From Levilactobacillus acidifarinae DSM 19394 = JCM 15949 (GTDB lineage Bacteria > Bacillota > Bacilli > Lactobacillales > Lactobacillaceae), in the NCBI RefSeq assembly GCF_001434835.1, contig NZ_AZDV01000023.1:66982-130981 (forward strand): 64,000 bases of DNA, given 5' to 3'. A program made the translations under genes and the position numbers. Under the pieces are notes generated by a model. That model searched no databases. It saw nothing but the letters and a program-made list of their open reading frames with translations, and was not told where the DNA came from. This document shows positions 1 to 9,615 of this stretch, one piece after another (the first letter of the stretch is position 1; each line of letters begins with the position of its first letter).

Positions 1-2
1 CG

Positions 3-1055
<1,053 letters not shown>

Positions 1056-1068
1056 ATAAATGTAACGA

Positions 1069-1115
1069 AACGCACCGACTCCTAGGGTTTTTAGCCAGGG
1101 GTGGTGCGTTTTTTA
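1069..1115 (+). terminator. Intrinsic terminator after guaB
   Basis: An ACGCACC arm pairs with GGTGCGT across a loop of about 25 bases and is followed by a run of T. It lies 14 bases after the guaB stop codon. Confidence 0.8.
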
Positions 1116-1135
1116 TGGACAGGTAAAAATAGCGT

Positions 1136-1176
1136 ATTAAAAACCCCCGGCAGGCATTCGGTCCTGGCGGGGGTTG
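1136..1176 (-). terminator. Intrinsic terminator for the metalloprotease gene
   Basis: Perfect arms CCCCCGGCAGG and CCTGGCGGGGG surround an eight-base loop. On the minus strand the stem is followed by TTTTT, so it ends transcripts coming from the gene at 1208-1777. Confidence 0.85.
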
Positions 1177-1178
1177 AT

Positions 1179-1808
1179 ATTCGGGATTTTAGAAAGTGGG
1201 ATGAAGTTTAGTTGTTGTAAGCTTGTTGTAAAGCGACCTTGTCTTGTTGGTCGATTGAAGCGTACCGTTCGCTGGCGTACATTACACTAGCTTCGGACTT
1301 GGAGTGGCTTAAGCCTAAGGCATGGCCGATTTCGTGGGTGGCTACGTTAGTCCGTTGCGTCTTAGTGTAGTTGTACTTAGTCAATAATTTTTTGTTTAAC
1401 GTCGAGGTGGCGGAAACGATTTGGTTATCATCGCCACCCTTTTGGTAGTAAGAGTAGTTGGTGTAACCGGCGAGGTCGTCGCCCTTGGTCTTTAAAGAGT
1501 TAGAAGACGTCAACGTGATGTCGGCTTTGGCACCGCTCTTGGCGGGAACTAATTCAACAACGCCAACCTTGTTCCAGGACTTAACGGCGTTCTTCCAAAC
1601 ACCCTTGTAGTAGTTAGACGAAACATCGGTTTTGTAGGTAATCGTCGTGGTCTTCCAAGCGCCCCAGGTTGGGGTTTTAGCATTTTCAGCGGCGTTAACG
1701 GACCCACCTAACGTGGTGAAGGCTAAGGCACAGGTTGCAGAGACGATGGCGATTTGTTTGATGATTTTGGCGAACATGATTTTTAACCCACTTTCTAAAA
1801 TTCCGAAT
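1179..1808. repeat. 22-bp inverted repeats flanking the metalloprotease gene
   Basis: The left copy (1179-1200) and the right copy (1787-1808, reverse orientation) share 21 of 22 bases, including ATTTTAGAAAGTGGG. The right copy forms the 5' untranslated region and likely ribosome site of the protease gene. The left copy sits just past its stop codon, pointing inward. No recombinase gene is adjacent. The pair could be an invertible-segment boundary, the ends of a small insertion, or chance duplication of a leader. Confidence 0.75.
1208..1777 (-). CDS. Secreted matrixin-like zinc metalloprotease
   Basis: Predicted extracellular zinc protease of 189 residues. Residues 1-30 form a signal peptide ending VNAA. 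HEIGHALGLSH at residues 148-158 is the extended HExxHxxGxxH zinc site of metzincins, and VMYA at 165-168 is a plausible Met-turn, placing it close to the M10 matrixin family. The domain is short with no long propeptide, so it may be active as secreted. The substrate is unknown. The gene stands alone between its own terminator and a 22-bp repeat that also lies upstream. The ribosome site (AAAGTGGG) is weak and falls inside that repeat. Confidence 0.88.
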   Translation of the reverse strand: MFAKIIKQIAIVSATCALAFTTLGGSVNAAENAKTPTWGAWKTTTITYKTDVSSNYYKGVWKNAVKSWNKVGVVELVPAKSGAKADITLTSSNSLKTKGDDLAGYTNYSYYQKGGDDNQIVSATSTLNKKLLTKYNYTKTQRTNVATHEIGHALGLSHSKSEASVMYASERYASIDQQDKVALQQAYNN

Positions 1809-2472
1809 GTTTTGAATTTCTAAATTGCTCTTCCCTTTGAACAATGTTAGTATGCCTTGAAACCGCTTTGAATTGTTCGCACAACTTGGCGAGTGTGGAT
1901 AGTTTCAAGGGGACATTTTTTACGAAGTGGGTATAAACCATTATTTTATGGGGTAAAGTAATCCTAAAATGGTTACACATAAGGGATTGTGGCCAAACTT
2001 AAAAACCGATTGTTTACCATACAAATTTAGGTTGTTTAAAATCCAATCGAATCAAGACTCCCCCAAACGGTTCGGGGGAGTCTTGATTTTTGCCATCAAT
2101 TAACAAAATGCCGAGGAGAAAATAACGAACGTTTGCGAGCGACTTATCGCCAGATAGGCGTAAATTGGTTAAAGGGGTGTGCCATTGGCGACTAGGAAAG
2201 CCACCGCCACGTGACCGTTTGGGAGAGGGGAAGGTTTACGGGGCTGAAATTTGTCTGACCATTTTTGACCAGTGAGGGTGGTTCTTGGGAAAATGGTCCG
2301 TGGTAGCTAGACGTTGGCAATTAGTGTAAAATTAAGAACTGTTAAAAGGCCTTACACCTCGGTAAAGGTTCAAGCGAAGGCCGATTTGCTGACAGACTTT
2401 TTGATACACTAGTCATAAATGCCGAAACTGACCGTTCGTAGACGAGCGGTTGTTGTGAAGGAGAACGTAAAG
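1809..2472. other. Long intergenic region with an isolated terminator
   Basis: This gap separates the divergent protease gene from the response regulator gene. I see no convincing gene; the short minus-strand reading frame at 1795-1980 has no ribosome site. A strong hairpin at 2052-2086 (TCAAGACTCCCCC paired with GGGGGAGTCTTGA) ends in a T run on the plus strand, although no plus-strand gene lies upstream of it. The right part should hold the promoter of the two-component operon. Confidence 0.5.
2052..2091 (+). terminator. Orphan strong terminator
   Basis: Thirteen-base perfect arms, a nine-base loop and a following TTGATTTTT. The nearest upstream gene on this strand is guaB, already closed by its own terminator. 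It may end a small RNA starting in 1810-2050 or block leftward or rightward read-through. Confidence 0.75.
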
Positions 2473-3162
2473 ATGAAAATTTTAGTTGTCGACGACGACA
2501 AGGAAATCGCTCAATTACTTGAAATCTACATTAAAAACGAAGGCTACGAACCCTTAACCGCATATAATGGTAAGGAAGCGCTCACTAAGTTGCACACGAC
2601 GCCGGACATCGCCTTGATGATCCTAGACGTGATGATGCCTGAAATGAGCGGGATTGAGGTGATTAAGGAAGTCCGGAAAGACTCCCAAATCCCGATTCTG
2701 ATCTTGTCGGCCAAGACCGGTGACATGGATAAGATCCAGGGGCTGATTACCGGGGCCGACGATTACGTGACCAAGCCGTTCAACCCGCTGGAAGTCATGG
2801 CCAGAGTCAAGTCGCTGTTGCGGCGGAGTCAAGACCAGGTGACCGATGACAGTCCCGACGTTTTGGATATTGGGACGTTGACCATTAACAAGGATTCCCA
2901 CGAGGTCAAGACGATTGCCGGGAAGACGGTGTCGTTGACCGCCCTAGAATTTGGGATTCTCTACCTATTAGCCAGTCATCCCAACCGGGTTTTCTCGGCC
3001 GATGAGATTTTCGAACGGGTCTGGCGGCAGGAAAGCATCGTGTCGGCCAAGACCGTCATGGTTCACGTGAGTCACTTGCGCGATAAGATTGAAGAAGCCA
3101 CGAACGGCGAAAAGGTGATCCAAACGGTCTGGGGCGTGGGGTACAAGATTGAATCCCACTAA
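2473..3162 (+). CDS. OmpR-family response regulator (VanR-like)
   Basis: Cytoplasmic two-component response regulator of 229 residues. The receiver domain (1-115) has the acidic pocket VDDD, the phospho-acceptor Asp at about residue 52 in LILDVMMPEMSG, and the conserved Lys in VTKPF. A winged-helix DNA-binding domain fills residues 130-225. I start at ATG 2473 because AAGGAGAA lies seven bases upstream; an earlier in-frame start at 2419 has no such site. The sensor kinase follows directly and then a D,D-carboxypeptidase gene, the context of VanRS-type systems that respond to cell wall state. The carboxypeptidase is the obvious target, though that is inference. Confidence 0.93.
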   Translation: MKILVVDDDKEIAQLLEIYIKNEGYEPLTAYNGKEALTKLHTTPDIALMILDVMMPEMSGIEVIKEVRKDSQIPILILSAKTGDMDKIQGLITGADDYVTKPFNPLEVMARVKSLLRRSQDQVTDDSPDVLDIGTLTINKDSHEVKTIAGKTVSLTALEFGILYLLASHPNRVFSADEIFERVWRQESIVSAKTVMVHVSHLRDKIEEATNGEKVIQTVWGVGYKIESH

Positions 3163-3172
3163 TCCCACCAGC

Positions 3173-4348
3173 ATGAAGCTCACGACCCGCGAGAAAAGCG
3201 CCCTGTTTATGGAGGGCGTGGTCACGGTGATCCTGTTGCTCATGTTGAACTTAGCTTTACTCGTCTTAATCGTTCAGGCCATCGAGAGTAATCCCGGACT
3301 GCGCGACGGGATCTTCATCATTAAACGCTCCGTGGTGTTAGGTCCCCATCACTATCAGTTGTGGAGTTGGGAAAACCTCTTTATTGGTCTGATGATGGTC
3401 GCCGATGCGTTAGTCGTGTGGTGGCGGTTGATTCGTCGCTACAAACAAATGCAGCTGCACCATATTATTGAAGAATTACACTTCATTGCCAACGGGCACT
3501 TCGACCATCGGATTCCGTTTCGGGTCAGTGGTGACGTGCAACGGGTGGTGGATTCGGTTAACGCGCTGGTGGATTCGGTCATCCATTCGATGGATGAGGA
3601 ACGGGCGATTGAGAAGTCCAAGGACGAATTGATTACCAACGTCAGTCACGACATTCGCACGCCGTTGACGTCGATCATCGGCTACTTGGGATTGATTGAA
3701 GACAAGCAATACCATTCGGAAGACGACCTGTTGAAATACACCCACACGGCCTTTTTAAAATCTAAGCAGATGAAGTCGTTAGTTGATGATCTGTTTGAAT
3801 ACACCAAGGTGCGTCAGACCGATACGCCGTTAAGTCTGACCAAGATCGACCTGGGGGCCATGCTGGAACAACTGGCGGCCAGCTTCGAACTGGAGGCCCA
3901 GAAGAAGGGCATGGATATCGGGGCTAACGTGGGGGCGACGCCGCTCATGATGGAGGCCGACCCCGAGAAGTTGGTCCGCATCTTTAACAACCTGGTCAGC
4001 AACGCACTGAAGTACGGGGATGGTGGCAAGCACATCAATCTGGTCGCCAAACGTATTTCTGCCGCCGAGCTGGAGGTTCGGGTGACTAACGACGGACCGA
4101 AGATTCCCAAGAAGTCCTTGGCACTGATTTTTGAACGGTTTTACCGCGTCGAGGAATCACGTTCCAAGGAGACCGGCGGAACCGGGTTGGGCTTGGCGAT
4201 TGCGCAAAGCATCGTGGCCCTACACGGCGGGTACATTTACGTCGAATCCGATGACGCCCTGACCAGTTTTGTGATTCATCTGCCAACGGAACACGCGCAC
4301 CCCTTAGCGGTTCCCCAACGGTTAAAAACTGCGGGAACGGCCAATTAA
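3173..4348 (+). CDS. Membrane sensor histidine kinase (VanS-like)
   Basis: Sensor kinase of about 391 residues, partner of the preceding response regulator. Two membrane helices (about residues 9-35 and 62-85) surround a short outer loop of about 30 residues. A HAMP-like linker follows, then the dimerisation and phospho-acceptor box with His in VSHDIRTPLTSIIGY, then the ATP-binding domain with an N box (NNLVSNALKY) and the G box GGTGLGLAI. The small outer loop argues against direct binding of a large ligand. ATG 3173 lies just past the regulator stop; a TTG at 3149 would overlap it by 14 bases and is the alternative start. Translation is probably coupled. Confidence 0.93.
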   Translation: MKLTTREKSALFMEGVVTVILLLMLNLALLVLIVQAIESNPGLRDGIFIIKRSVVLGPHHYQLWSWENLFIGLMMVADALVVWWRLIRRYKQMQLHHIIEELHFIANGHFDHRIPFRVSGDVQRVVDSVNALVDSVIHSMDEERAIEKSKDELITNVSHDIRTPLTSIIGYLGLIEDKQYHSEDDLLKYTHTAFLKSKQMKSLVDDLFEYTKVRQTDTPLSLTKIDLGAMLEQLAASFELEAQKKGMDIGANVGATPLMMEADPEKLVRIFNNLVSNALKYGDGGKHINLVAKRISAAELEVRVTNDGPKIPKKSLALIFERFYRVEESRSKETGGTGLGLAIAQSIVALHGGYIYVESDDALTSFVIHLPTEHAHPLAVPQRLKTAGTAN

Positions 4349-4398
4349 ATTCAACCGTGGTCTCGACCACGGTTACATAAGAACAGGAGAGTTTTGCA

Positions 4399-5730
4399 TT
4401 GAAACGTTTACGCCAATTGATGGTGGGGGTCGTTACGGCCGTCACGTTACTGACGGGTGGCCTGAGTACCGGGGCAGTGACGCCCACGGTCACGGCCCAC
4501 GCCGCAACCACGAGTACCACAAGTTCGACGGTTAACCTGAAAGCTAAGGCCGGTATCGCCGTTGATGCGCAGACCGGTCAGATTCTGTACGAAAAAAATG
4601 GCGACCAGACTTTACCGGTCGCCTCGATGTCTAAGCTGCTATCCATTTACCTGGTCTTGCAGGCGGTTCACGCCGGTAAGCTCAAGTGGGATCAGAAGAT
4701 TACCATCAGTAAGCCGATTGCTAAGGTGGCCGAGAACACCGATTTATCCAACGTACCACTACGGGCGGGTCACAGCTACACGGTCAAGTCTCTGTACCAG
4801 GCCTCACTGATTTACTCCGCCAACGGGGCGATTGAAGCCTTGGGAAGTGCCGTGGCGGGATCACCGCACGCGTTTGTCACCCAGATGAAGGCTCAGGCTA
4901 AGAAGTTGGGAATGACCAACGTCAAGATCTATAACGCCTGTGGGTTGACCAACAAGCAAGTGGGCGCGCTGGGGTACAGTAACGTTGCTGGCAAGGCCGA
5001 AAACGAATGGTCGGCCGCCGACCAAGCTAAGTTGGCCGTGGCCTTACTGAACAAGTATCCGGAAGTCCTGCAGACCACTAAGATTGCCAAAATGTGGTTT
5101 GAAAAGGGGACCAAGGACGCCACCAAGATGGAGAATTGGAACTGGATGTTGAAGGGGCTGACCGCTTCGTACACTAAGTTGCACGTGGACGGGTTGAAGA
5201 CCGGGACGTCCGACGCGGCCGGGGCTAACTTTACCGGGACCGCGCACAACAACGGTAACCGGATTATCACGGTGGTCCTGCACGCCGCGCACAAGTCCGA
5301 AACGGACCCGTCGCGGTTCCAACAGACCCAAAAAATGATGTCGTACGTCTATAACAACTTTAAGACGGTGACTTATCACGCTGGTCAAGCGGTGACCGGT
5401 GCCAAGACGGTCACGACCCACGACGCCAAGGAAAAGACCGCCAAGACGGCCTTGGCCGATGACGTTAAGCTGTGGCTCCGTAACGACCAGGTGGCCAGCA
5501 ACATCACGGCTAAGCCGCAGTTGAAGGCTAGCCTGACCAAGGATCACGCCTTGGAGGCACCCGTGACCAAGAACCAACAAATCGGGACCGCCAACCTGTC
5601 ACTGAAGGGTGATCAACTCGGTTTCTTGGGCAATACCAAGACGGTTAAAGTGCCACTGAAGGTGACTCAATCCGTGGAAAAGGCTAACGTCTTTGTCCGG
5701 ATGTGGCGTTGGGTGGTTGCGCTGTTCTAA
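4399..5730 (+). CDS. dacA: Serine-type D-Ala-D-Ala carboxypeptidase (PBP5/DacA family)
   Basis: Low-molecular-weight penicillin-binding protein of 443 residues that trims the terminal D-Ala from peptidoglycan stem peptides outside the membrane. A signal peptide occupies residues 1-36. The three active-site motifs are present: SMSK at 76-79, SAN near 136-138 and KTG in DGLKTGTSD. A C-terminal beta-rich domain and an aromatic, basic tail (RMWRWVVALF) would hold it to the membrane, as in PBP5. Translation starts at TTG 4399 behind AGGAGA. The gene sits 50 bases after the VanRS-like pair, so the three are probably one operon with this enzyme as the output. Confidence 0.93.
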   Translation: MKRLRQLMVGVVTAVTLLTGGLSTGAVTPTVTAHAATTSTTSSTVNLKAKAGIAVDAQTGQILYEKNGDQTLPVASMSKLLSIYLVLQAVHAGKLKWDQKITISKPIAKVAENTDLSNVPLRAGHSYTVKSLYQASLIYSANGAIEALGSAVAGSPHAFVTQMKAQAKKLGMTNVKIYNACGLTNKQVGALGYSNVAGKAENEWSAADQAKLAVALLNKYPEVLQTTKIAKMWFEKGTKDATKMENWNWMLKGLTASYTKLHVDGLKTGTSDAAGANFTGTAHNNGNRIITVVLHAAHKSETDPSRFQQTQKMMSYVYNNFKTVTYHAGQAVTGAKTVTTHDAKEKTAKTALADDVKLWLRNDQVASNITAKPQLKASLTKDHALEAPVTKNQQIGTANLSLKGDQLGFLGNTKTVKVPLKVTQSVEKANVFVRMWRWVVALF

Positions 5731-5747
5731 ATCATTCACGCGAAAAC

Positions 5748-5790
5748 GAAACGTGCGCTCGGGAGCTGATCCTGGGCGCACGTTTTTTAT
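5748..5790 (+). terminator. Intrinsic terminator after dacA
   Basis: ACGTGCGC pairs with GCGCACGT over a 17-base loop and is followed by TTTTTT. It closes the VanRS-like/dacA operon. Confidence 0.85.
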
Positions 5791-5963
5791 GGTGCCAAGT
5801 TATTGCAAGCATGTGGACTGCGAAACGGTCAGAAAACCGGAGTGAAAAACTAACTTGGATTAATGAAACAATGACTTTTTTTATAATCGGGTAAACCGTT
5901 TGAAAACGTTGATGTACCAAGTGTTTTCAGTAATTGAAAGATAGTTGACGACCTGTTGCTTTT

Positions 5964-5996
5964 TTGACAAGTCAAGTATTAGTGTGCGAGTATACT
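5964..5996 (+). promoter_or_regulatory. Possible promoter and operator of the YhgE-type gene
   Basis: A consensus -10 TATACT lies at 5991-5996. A TTGACA lies at 5964-5969 but the spacing of 21 is too long for a normal promoter. The same bases form the dyad TTGACAAGTCAA (5964-5975), which could be a repressor site. No regulator gene is adjacent. Confidence 0.35.
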
Positions 5997-6060
5997 TTTA
6001 TGATTAGCTGAAAACGCGCAATTTTTAAGGATATTTTGAGGATAAAGGGAGTTGGAACTT

Positions 6061-9000
6061 TTGAAAATGGTAAAAGGCGAATGGAGCTATATTCGGCATA
6101 ATCGGTTAATTCTGATTTCCGTTTTAGCAATTATGTTTATTCCATTCCTCTATAGTATTTTCTTCCTGCGGTCCGTTTGGGACCCGTACGGAGAAACCAG
6201 TAAGCTACCGGTCGCGATAGTTAACTTGGACAAACCGGTGACCTATCAGGGCCAGAAGTTAAACGTGGGTGACCAGACCGTCACCAACCTGAAGAAGAAT
6301 CATCAACTGGGCTGGAAGTTTGTGTCCAAACAACAGGCCGCCCAGGGACTGAAAGATCGTAAGTATTACACGGTCATCACGATTCCTAAGAACTTCTCGG
6401 CCCACGCAGCCACGGCGTTAGACGAACATCCTAAGAAGATGACGTTGACCTATAACACCAACGCGTCGGCCAACTACATCGCCGAAGTCATGAGTGAAGT
6501 TGGGGCCACCAAGCTGCAGAACGAAATCAGCGCTAAGGTGACGAAGGCTTACGCCCAGGCCACCTTTAAGCTGGTTTACCAGGTCGGCAAGGGGATGGAC
6601 AAGGCCGCCACGGGCTCCGCTCAATTGAAGGACGGGACCACCACGTTGACGGATGGGTTGAACACCTACACCACTGGGGTGAAGAAGCTCAATAACGGGT
6701 TACAGCAAATGCAAACCTCCGTGAAGCCGTTGGCCACGGGGATTCAAAAGCTAAACGATGGGGCCGCGACGTTGAAATCCGGCCTGACCCAGTACACGTC
6801 TGGCGTGGGGCAATATACGTCGGGTGTCGGTCAATACACATCTGGTGTGGGGCAATACTCCGCCGGGGTCAACCAATACACGTCTGGTGTGGGGCAATAC
6901 ACGTCTGGGGTTAACCAATACACGTCCGGTGTGGGGCAGTACACGTCTGGCGTGAACCAGTTTACCAGCGGTGTGAGCCAACTGAGTGCGGGGATGCCTA
7001 AGCTGACCGCCGGAACTAAGCAACTGAGTACCGGGGCTAGTTCCCTGAACAGCGGCGTTTACAAGTACGTCGATGGGGTCTACACGTTGAACGACGGGGT
7101 TCAAAAGCTGGGCGCTGGCGTGGGACCACTGAAGAGTGGGGTTTCCCAATTGTCTGCCGGGAGTAGTGAACTGAACTCTGGTTTATCACAATTAAGCAAT
7201 AACTCGGGGACCTTGAACGATGGGGCTTCAAGCTTAGCCTCTAAGGCAACGGAACTTTCTAGCAGTGTGGGCAAGTTAGGGACAGCTGCCGATGCAGTTA
7301 CTAATCAGTTAGGCCAACTTGACCTTTCTGGGTTAAATGGGGTGTCCGATAAAGTTGCAGCCTTAGATTCTGGGCTGTCCCAAGTCAGCAAAGGGGTTGC
7401 TGGAATTAGCCAGTACGCTGGTGACATTCAGAAGCGTGCGACGAGCGGGGCTACGACTTCAGCGGCTACTCCAGCGACGACGGTGACGAAGACAACCAGT
7501 AATGGTGCGGATAGCTCTTCGGTGACCGCCGCTAAGGACGCGACGTCAGAAGCCGCTGCCACAGCTGCCAGTTTAAAAGCGGCAGCCGCTAAGGAAGATA
7601 ACAGTGAAGAAGTGAGTGCGTTAGCGTCTAAGTTAGCGTCGGAAACGGCTGCCGCTAACGATAAGACGGGTGCCATTTCTAATAGTGGGACATCAACGAC
7701 GGAAGAAACTAAAACGACTGGCAGTGACACGACTGCTAGTTCCTCCGATTCAAGTAACATGGAAGCCATTGCCAAGGATGCTACGGCAATTGTGACCTAT
7801 AGTGCTAGCATTACGAGTGGGTTAAGTGCAATTAATTCACAGTTAACGGAAGCAATCTCAAACCTACCTGATACTAAAGGCTTAGAAACTCAAGTGGCAG
7901 AATTGAAACAATTCGCCGGCGCCGTTTCACAGTTGAACGCGGCTGTGAACCCTTCGTCAGGGACCTCCTTAGCCCAAGGGGTCGACACCTTAACTAACGG
8001 GGTGAAGACCTACACTTCCGGCGTTGACTCGGCTTTTGACGGGTCCACGACCTTGAAGAACGGGTTGACTAGCTTAGATGCACAAGTGCCAACCTTAAGC
8101 GACGGGATCACGCAGATTTTGAACGGGACTGCCGAACTGGCCAAGAATGGTAAGGCCTTGAAGTCTGGGTCCAGCCAAGTCGCCAGTGGGGCCGCCACTC
8201 TGAACAGTGGTCTGCAAACGGCCGCAGCCGGGGTCAACAAGTTGAACGCCAACACGGGTAAGCTGACGGCCGCCGGGAACAAGCTGAATTCCAGCACGGG
8301 TCAATTAACCGCAGCTGGGAGTAAGCTGAACTCGAGCACCGGGAAATTAACGGCTGCCGGGAACAAGTTGAATTCCAGCACGGGTCAATTGACCGCAGCT
8401 GGTAACAAGTTAAACCAGGCCTCGCCACAATTGAACAGTGGGGCCAGTCAACTGGCTAGTGGGACCGCCCAATTAGCTAGCAACGTGCCAACGTTGACTA
8501 GTGGGGTAAACCAATTAGCCGATGGCTCAGCTCAATTGAACGAAAACAGTCCGAAGTTAGTCGCCGGGGCCAAGAAGCTGAATGCCGGGAGTGGTAAGTT
8601 GGCTAAGTCCCTGAAGTCTGGGGCCGACCAGATCAACAACCAACCACTGACTAGCAAGACGGCGGATATGTTCTCCTCGCCAACTAAGTTAGCCCACAAG
8701 AACTACAGTTACGTGCCTAACTACGGGCACGCCTTAGCACCTTACGTGCTGTCTGTGGCGCTTTACGTGGGGGCCTTGGTCTTCAACTTTGCCTTCCCAA
8801 TTCGGAAGGTGTCGTTAGAAGGCGGCACGGCGACTGGCTGGTTCTTCAGTAAGGTCTCGATTGGGGCCGTTGAAGCTCTGGCCATGGCCGTCATTGAACC
8901 GTCCCTGATGATGTTAGGGGGGCTGTCAGTTGAACATCCAGGTCAACTGATCATCCTTTCAATAGCGTTCTCGGAAGCGTCGATGTTCATCGTTATGTTC

Positions 9001-9363
9001 CTGTCGATGCTCCTGGACAACCCAGGGCGGTTTATCGCCATGATTCTCCTGATGCTTCAATTAGGGGGTTCCGGTGGGACCTTCCCAATGGAAGTCACTA
9101 ATCACTTCTACAACGTGGTTCATCCGTTCTTACCAATGACTTACTCAATCCTCGGATTCCGGCAAGCCATTACGGATGGGATGGGTAGCGGTGTCGAGTG
9201 GCAAGCGGTCTTTGTCTTAGCCCTCTTCACGGTCATTAGTTTGGCCTTGCTGTACCCAACCATGCATTGGTTACAAAAGAAGCACCTGATGGGTGTTTCC
9301 CAGTTAGACGATAATCAGAAGTTGCAGGCGGTTGAAGATCCAACCAGTCGGCGGCATTCTTAA
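6061..9363 (+). CDS. Large YhgE/Pip-domain membrane protein
   Basis: Membrane protein of about 1,100 residues with the YhgE/Pip architecture: an N-terminal membrane helix followed by an extracytoplasmic domain, a very long repeat-rich outer section, and a C-terminal block of about six membrane helices resembling ABC-2 permeases (bases 8720-9290). The outer section carries Gly/Ser/Thr-rich heptads such as QYTSGVG (nine copies near 6790-6970), LNSG-type repeats and an Ala/Ser/Thr-rich insert near 7440-7760. Relatives include phage-infection and type VII secretion accessory proteins; the role here is not known. I choose TTG 6061 because AAAGGGAG ends nine bases before it; TTG 6052 is too close. 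A terminator follows. Confidence 0.88.
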   Translation: MKMVKGEWSYIRHNRLILISVLAIMFIPFLYSIFFLRSVWDPYGETSKLPVAIVNLDKPVTYQGQKLNVGDQTVTNLKKNHQLGWKFVSKQQAAQGLKDRKYYTVITIPKNFSAHAATALDEHPKKMTLTYNTNASANYIAEVMSEVGATKLQNEISAKVTKAYAQATFKLVYQVGKGMDKAATGSAQLKDGTTTLTDGLNTYTTGVKKLNNGLQQMQTSVKPLATGIQKLNDGAATLKSGLTQYTSGVGQYTSGVGQYTSGVGQYSAGVNQYTSGVGQYTSGVNQYTSGVGQYTSGVNQFTSGVSQLSAGMPKLTAGTKQLSTGASSLNSGVYKYVDGVYTLNDGVQKLGAGVGPLKSGVSQLSAGSSELNSGLSQLSNNSGTLNDGASSLASKATELSSSVGKLGTAADAVTNQLGQLDLSGLNGVSDKVAALDSGLSQVSKGVAGISQYAGDIQKRATSGATTSAATPATTVTKTTSNGADSSSVTAAKDATSEAAATAASLKAAAAKEDNSEEVSALASKLASETAAANDKTGAISNSGTSTTEETKTTGSDTTASSSDSSNMEAIAKDATAIVTYSASITSGLSAINSQLTEAISNLPDTKGLETQVAELKQFAGAVSQLNAAVNPSSGTSLAQGVDTLTNGVKTYTSGVDSAFDGSTTLKNGLTSLDAQVPTLSDGITQILNGTAELAKNGKALKSGSSQVASGAATLNSGLQTAAAGVNKLNANTGKLTAAGNKLNSSTGQLTAAGSKLNSSTGKLTAAGNKLNSSTGQLTAAGNKLNQASPQLNSGASQLASGTAQLASNVPTLTSGVNQLADGSAQLNENSPKLVAGAKKLNAGSGKLAKSLKSGADQINNQPLTSKTADMFSSPTKLAHKNYSYVPNYGHALAPYVLSVALYVGALVFNFAFPIRKVSLEGGTATGWFFSKVSIGAVEALAMAVIEPSLMMLGGLSVEHPGQLIILSIAFSEASMFIVMFLSMLLDNPGRFIAMILLMLQLGGSGGTFPMEVTNHFYNVVHPFLPMTYSILGFRQAITDGMGSGVEWQAVFVLALFTVISLALLYPTMHWLQKKHLMGVSQLDDNQKLQAVEDPTSRRHS

Positions 9364-9376
9364 AAAGTAACCTGTA

Positions 9377-9416
9377 TAAAACGGCGGTGGATCGCTCTGG
9401 TCCGCCGCCGTTTTCG
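9377..9416 (+). terminator. Intrinsic terminator after the YhgE-type gene
   Basis: AAAACGGCGG and CCGCCGTTTT arms with one interior mismatch; the stem ends in TTTT. Confidence 0.8.
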
Positions 9417-9615
9417 CGTTTAGGTCGCATTATTTTATGATGAAAAGTCACCGAGAATTTTCACAAAGGCGGGGGGGCCAACCCCGAAAAAGTGGTTTTG
9501 ACCCTTGATAATGTTCGGGTTACGGTATGAAAATCTTGTGAAACATGGTAAAATATCCTCGTGTGGTTTTATAACGCATTTCATATCTCAGAGTATTCGA
9601 CGGAGGCAAACATTC

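Noticed and set aside
1795-1980. 61-codon minus-strand frame upstream of the metalloprotease
   Set aside because: No ribosome site and the sequence is in the leader region; no conserved feature.
5964-5996. A full sigma-70 promoter TTGACA to TATACT
   Set aside because: Spacing of 21 is outside the useful range; kept only as a weak regulatory region.
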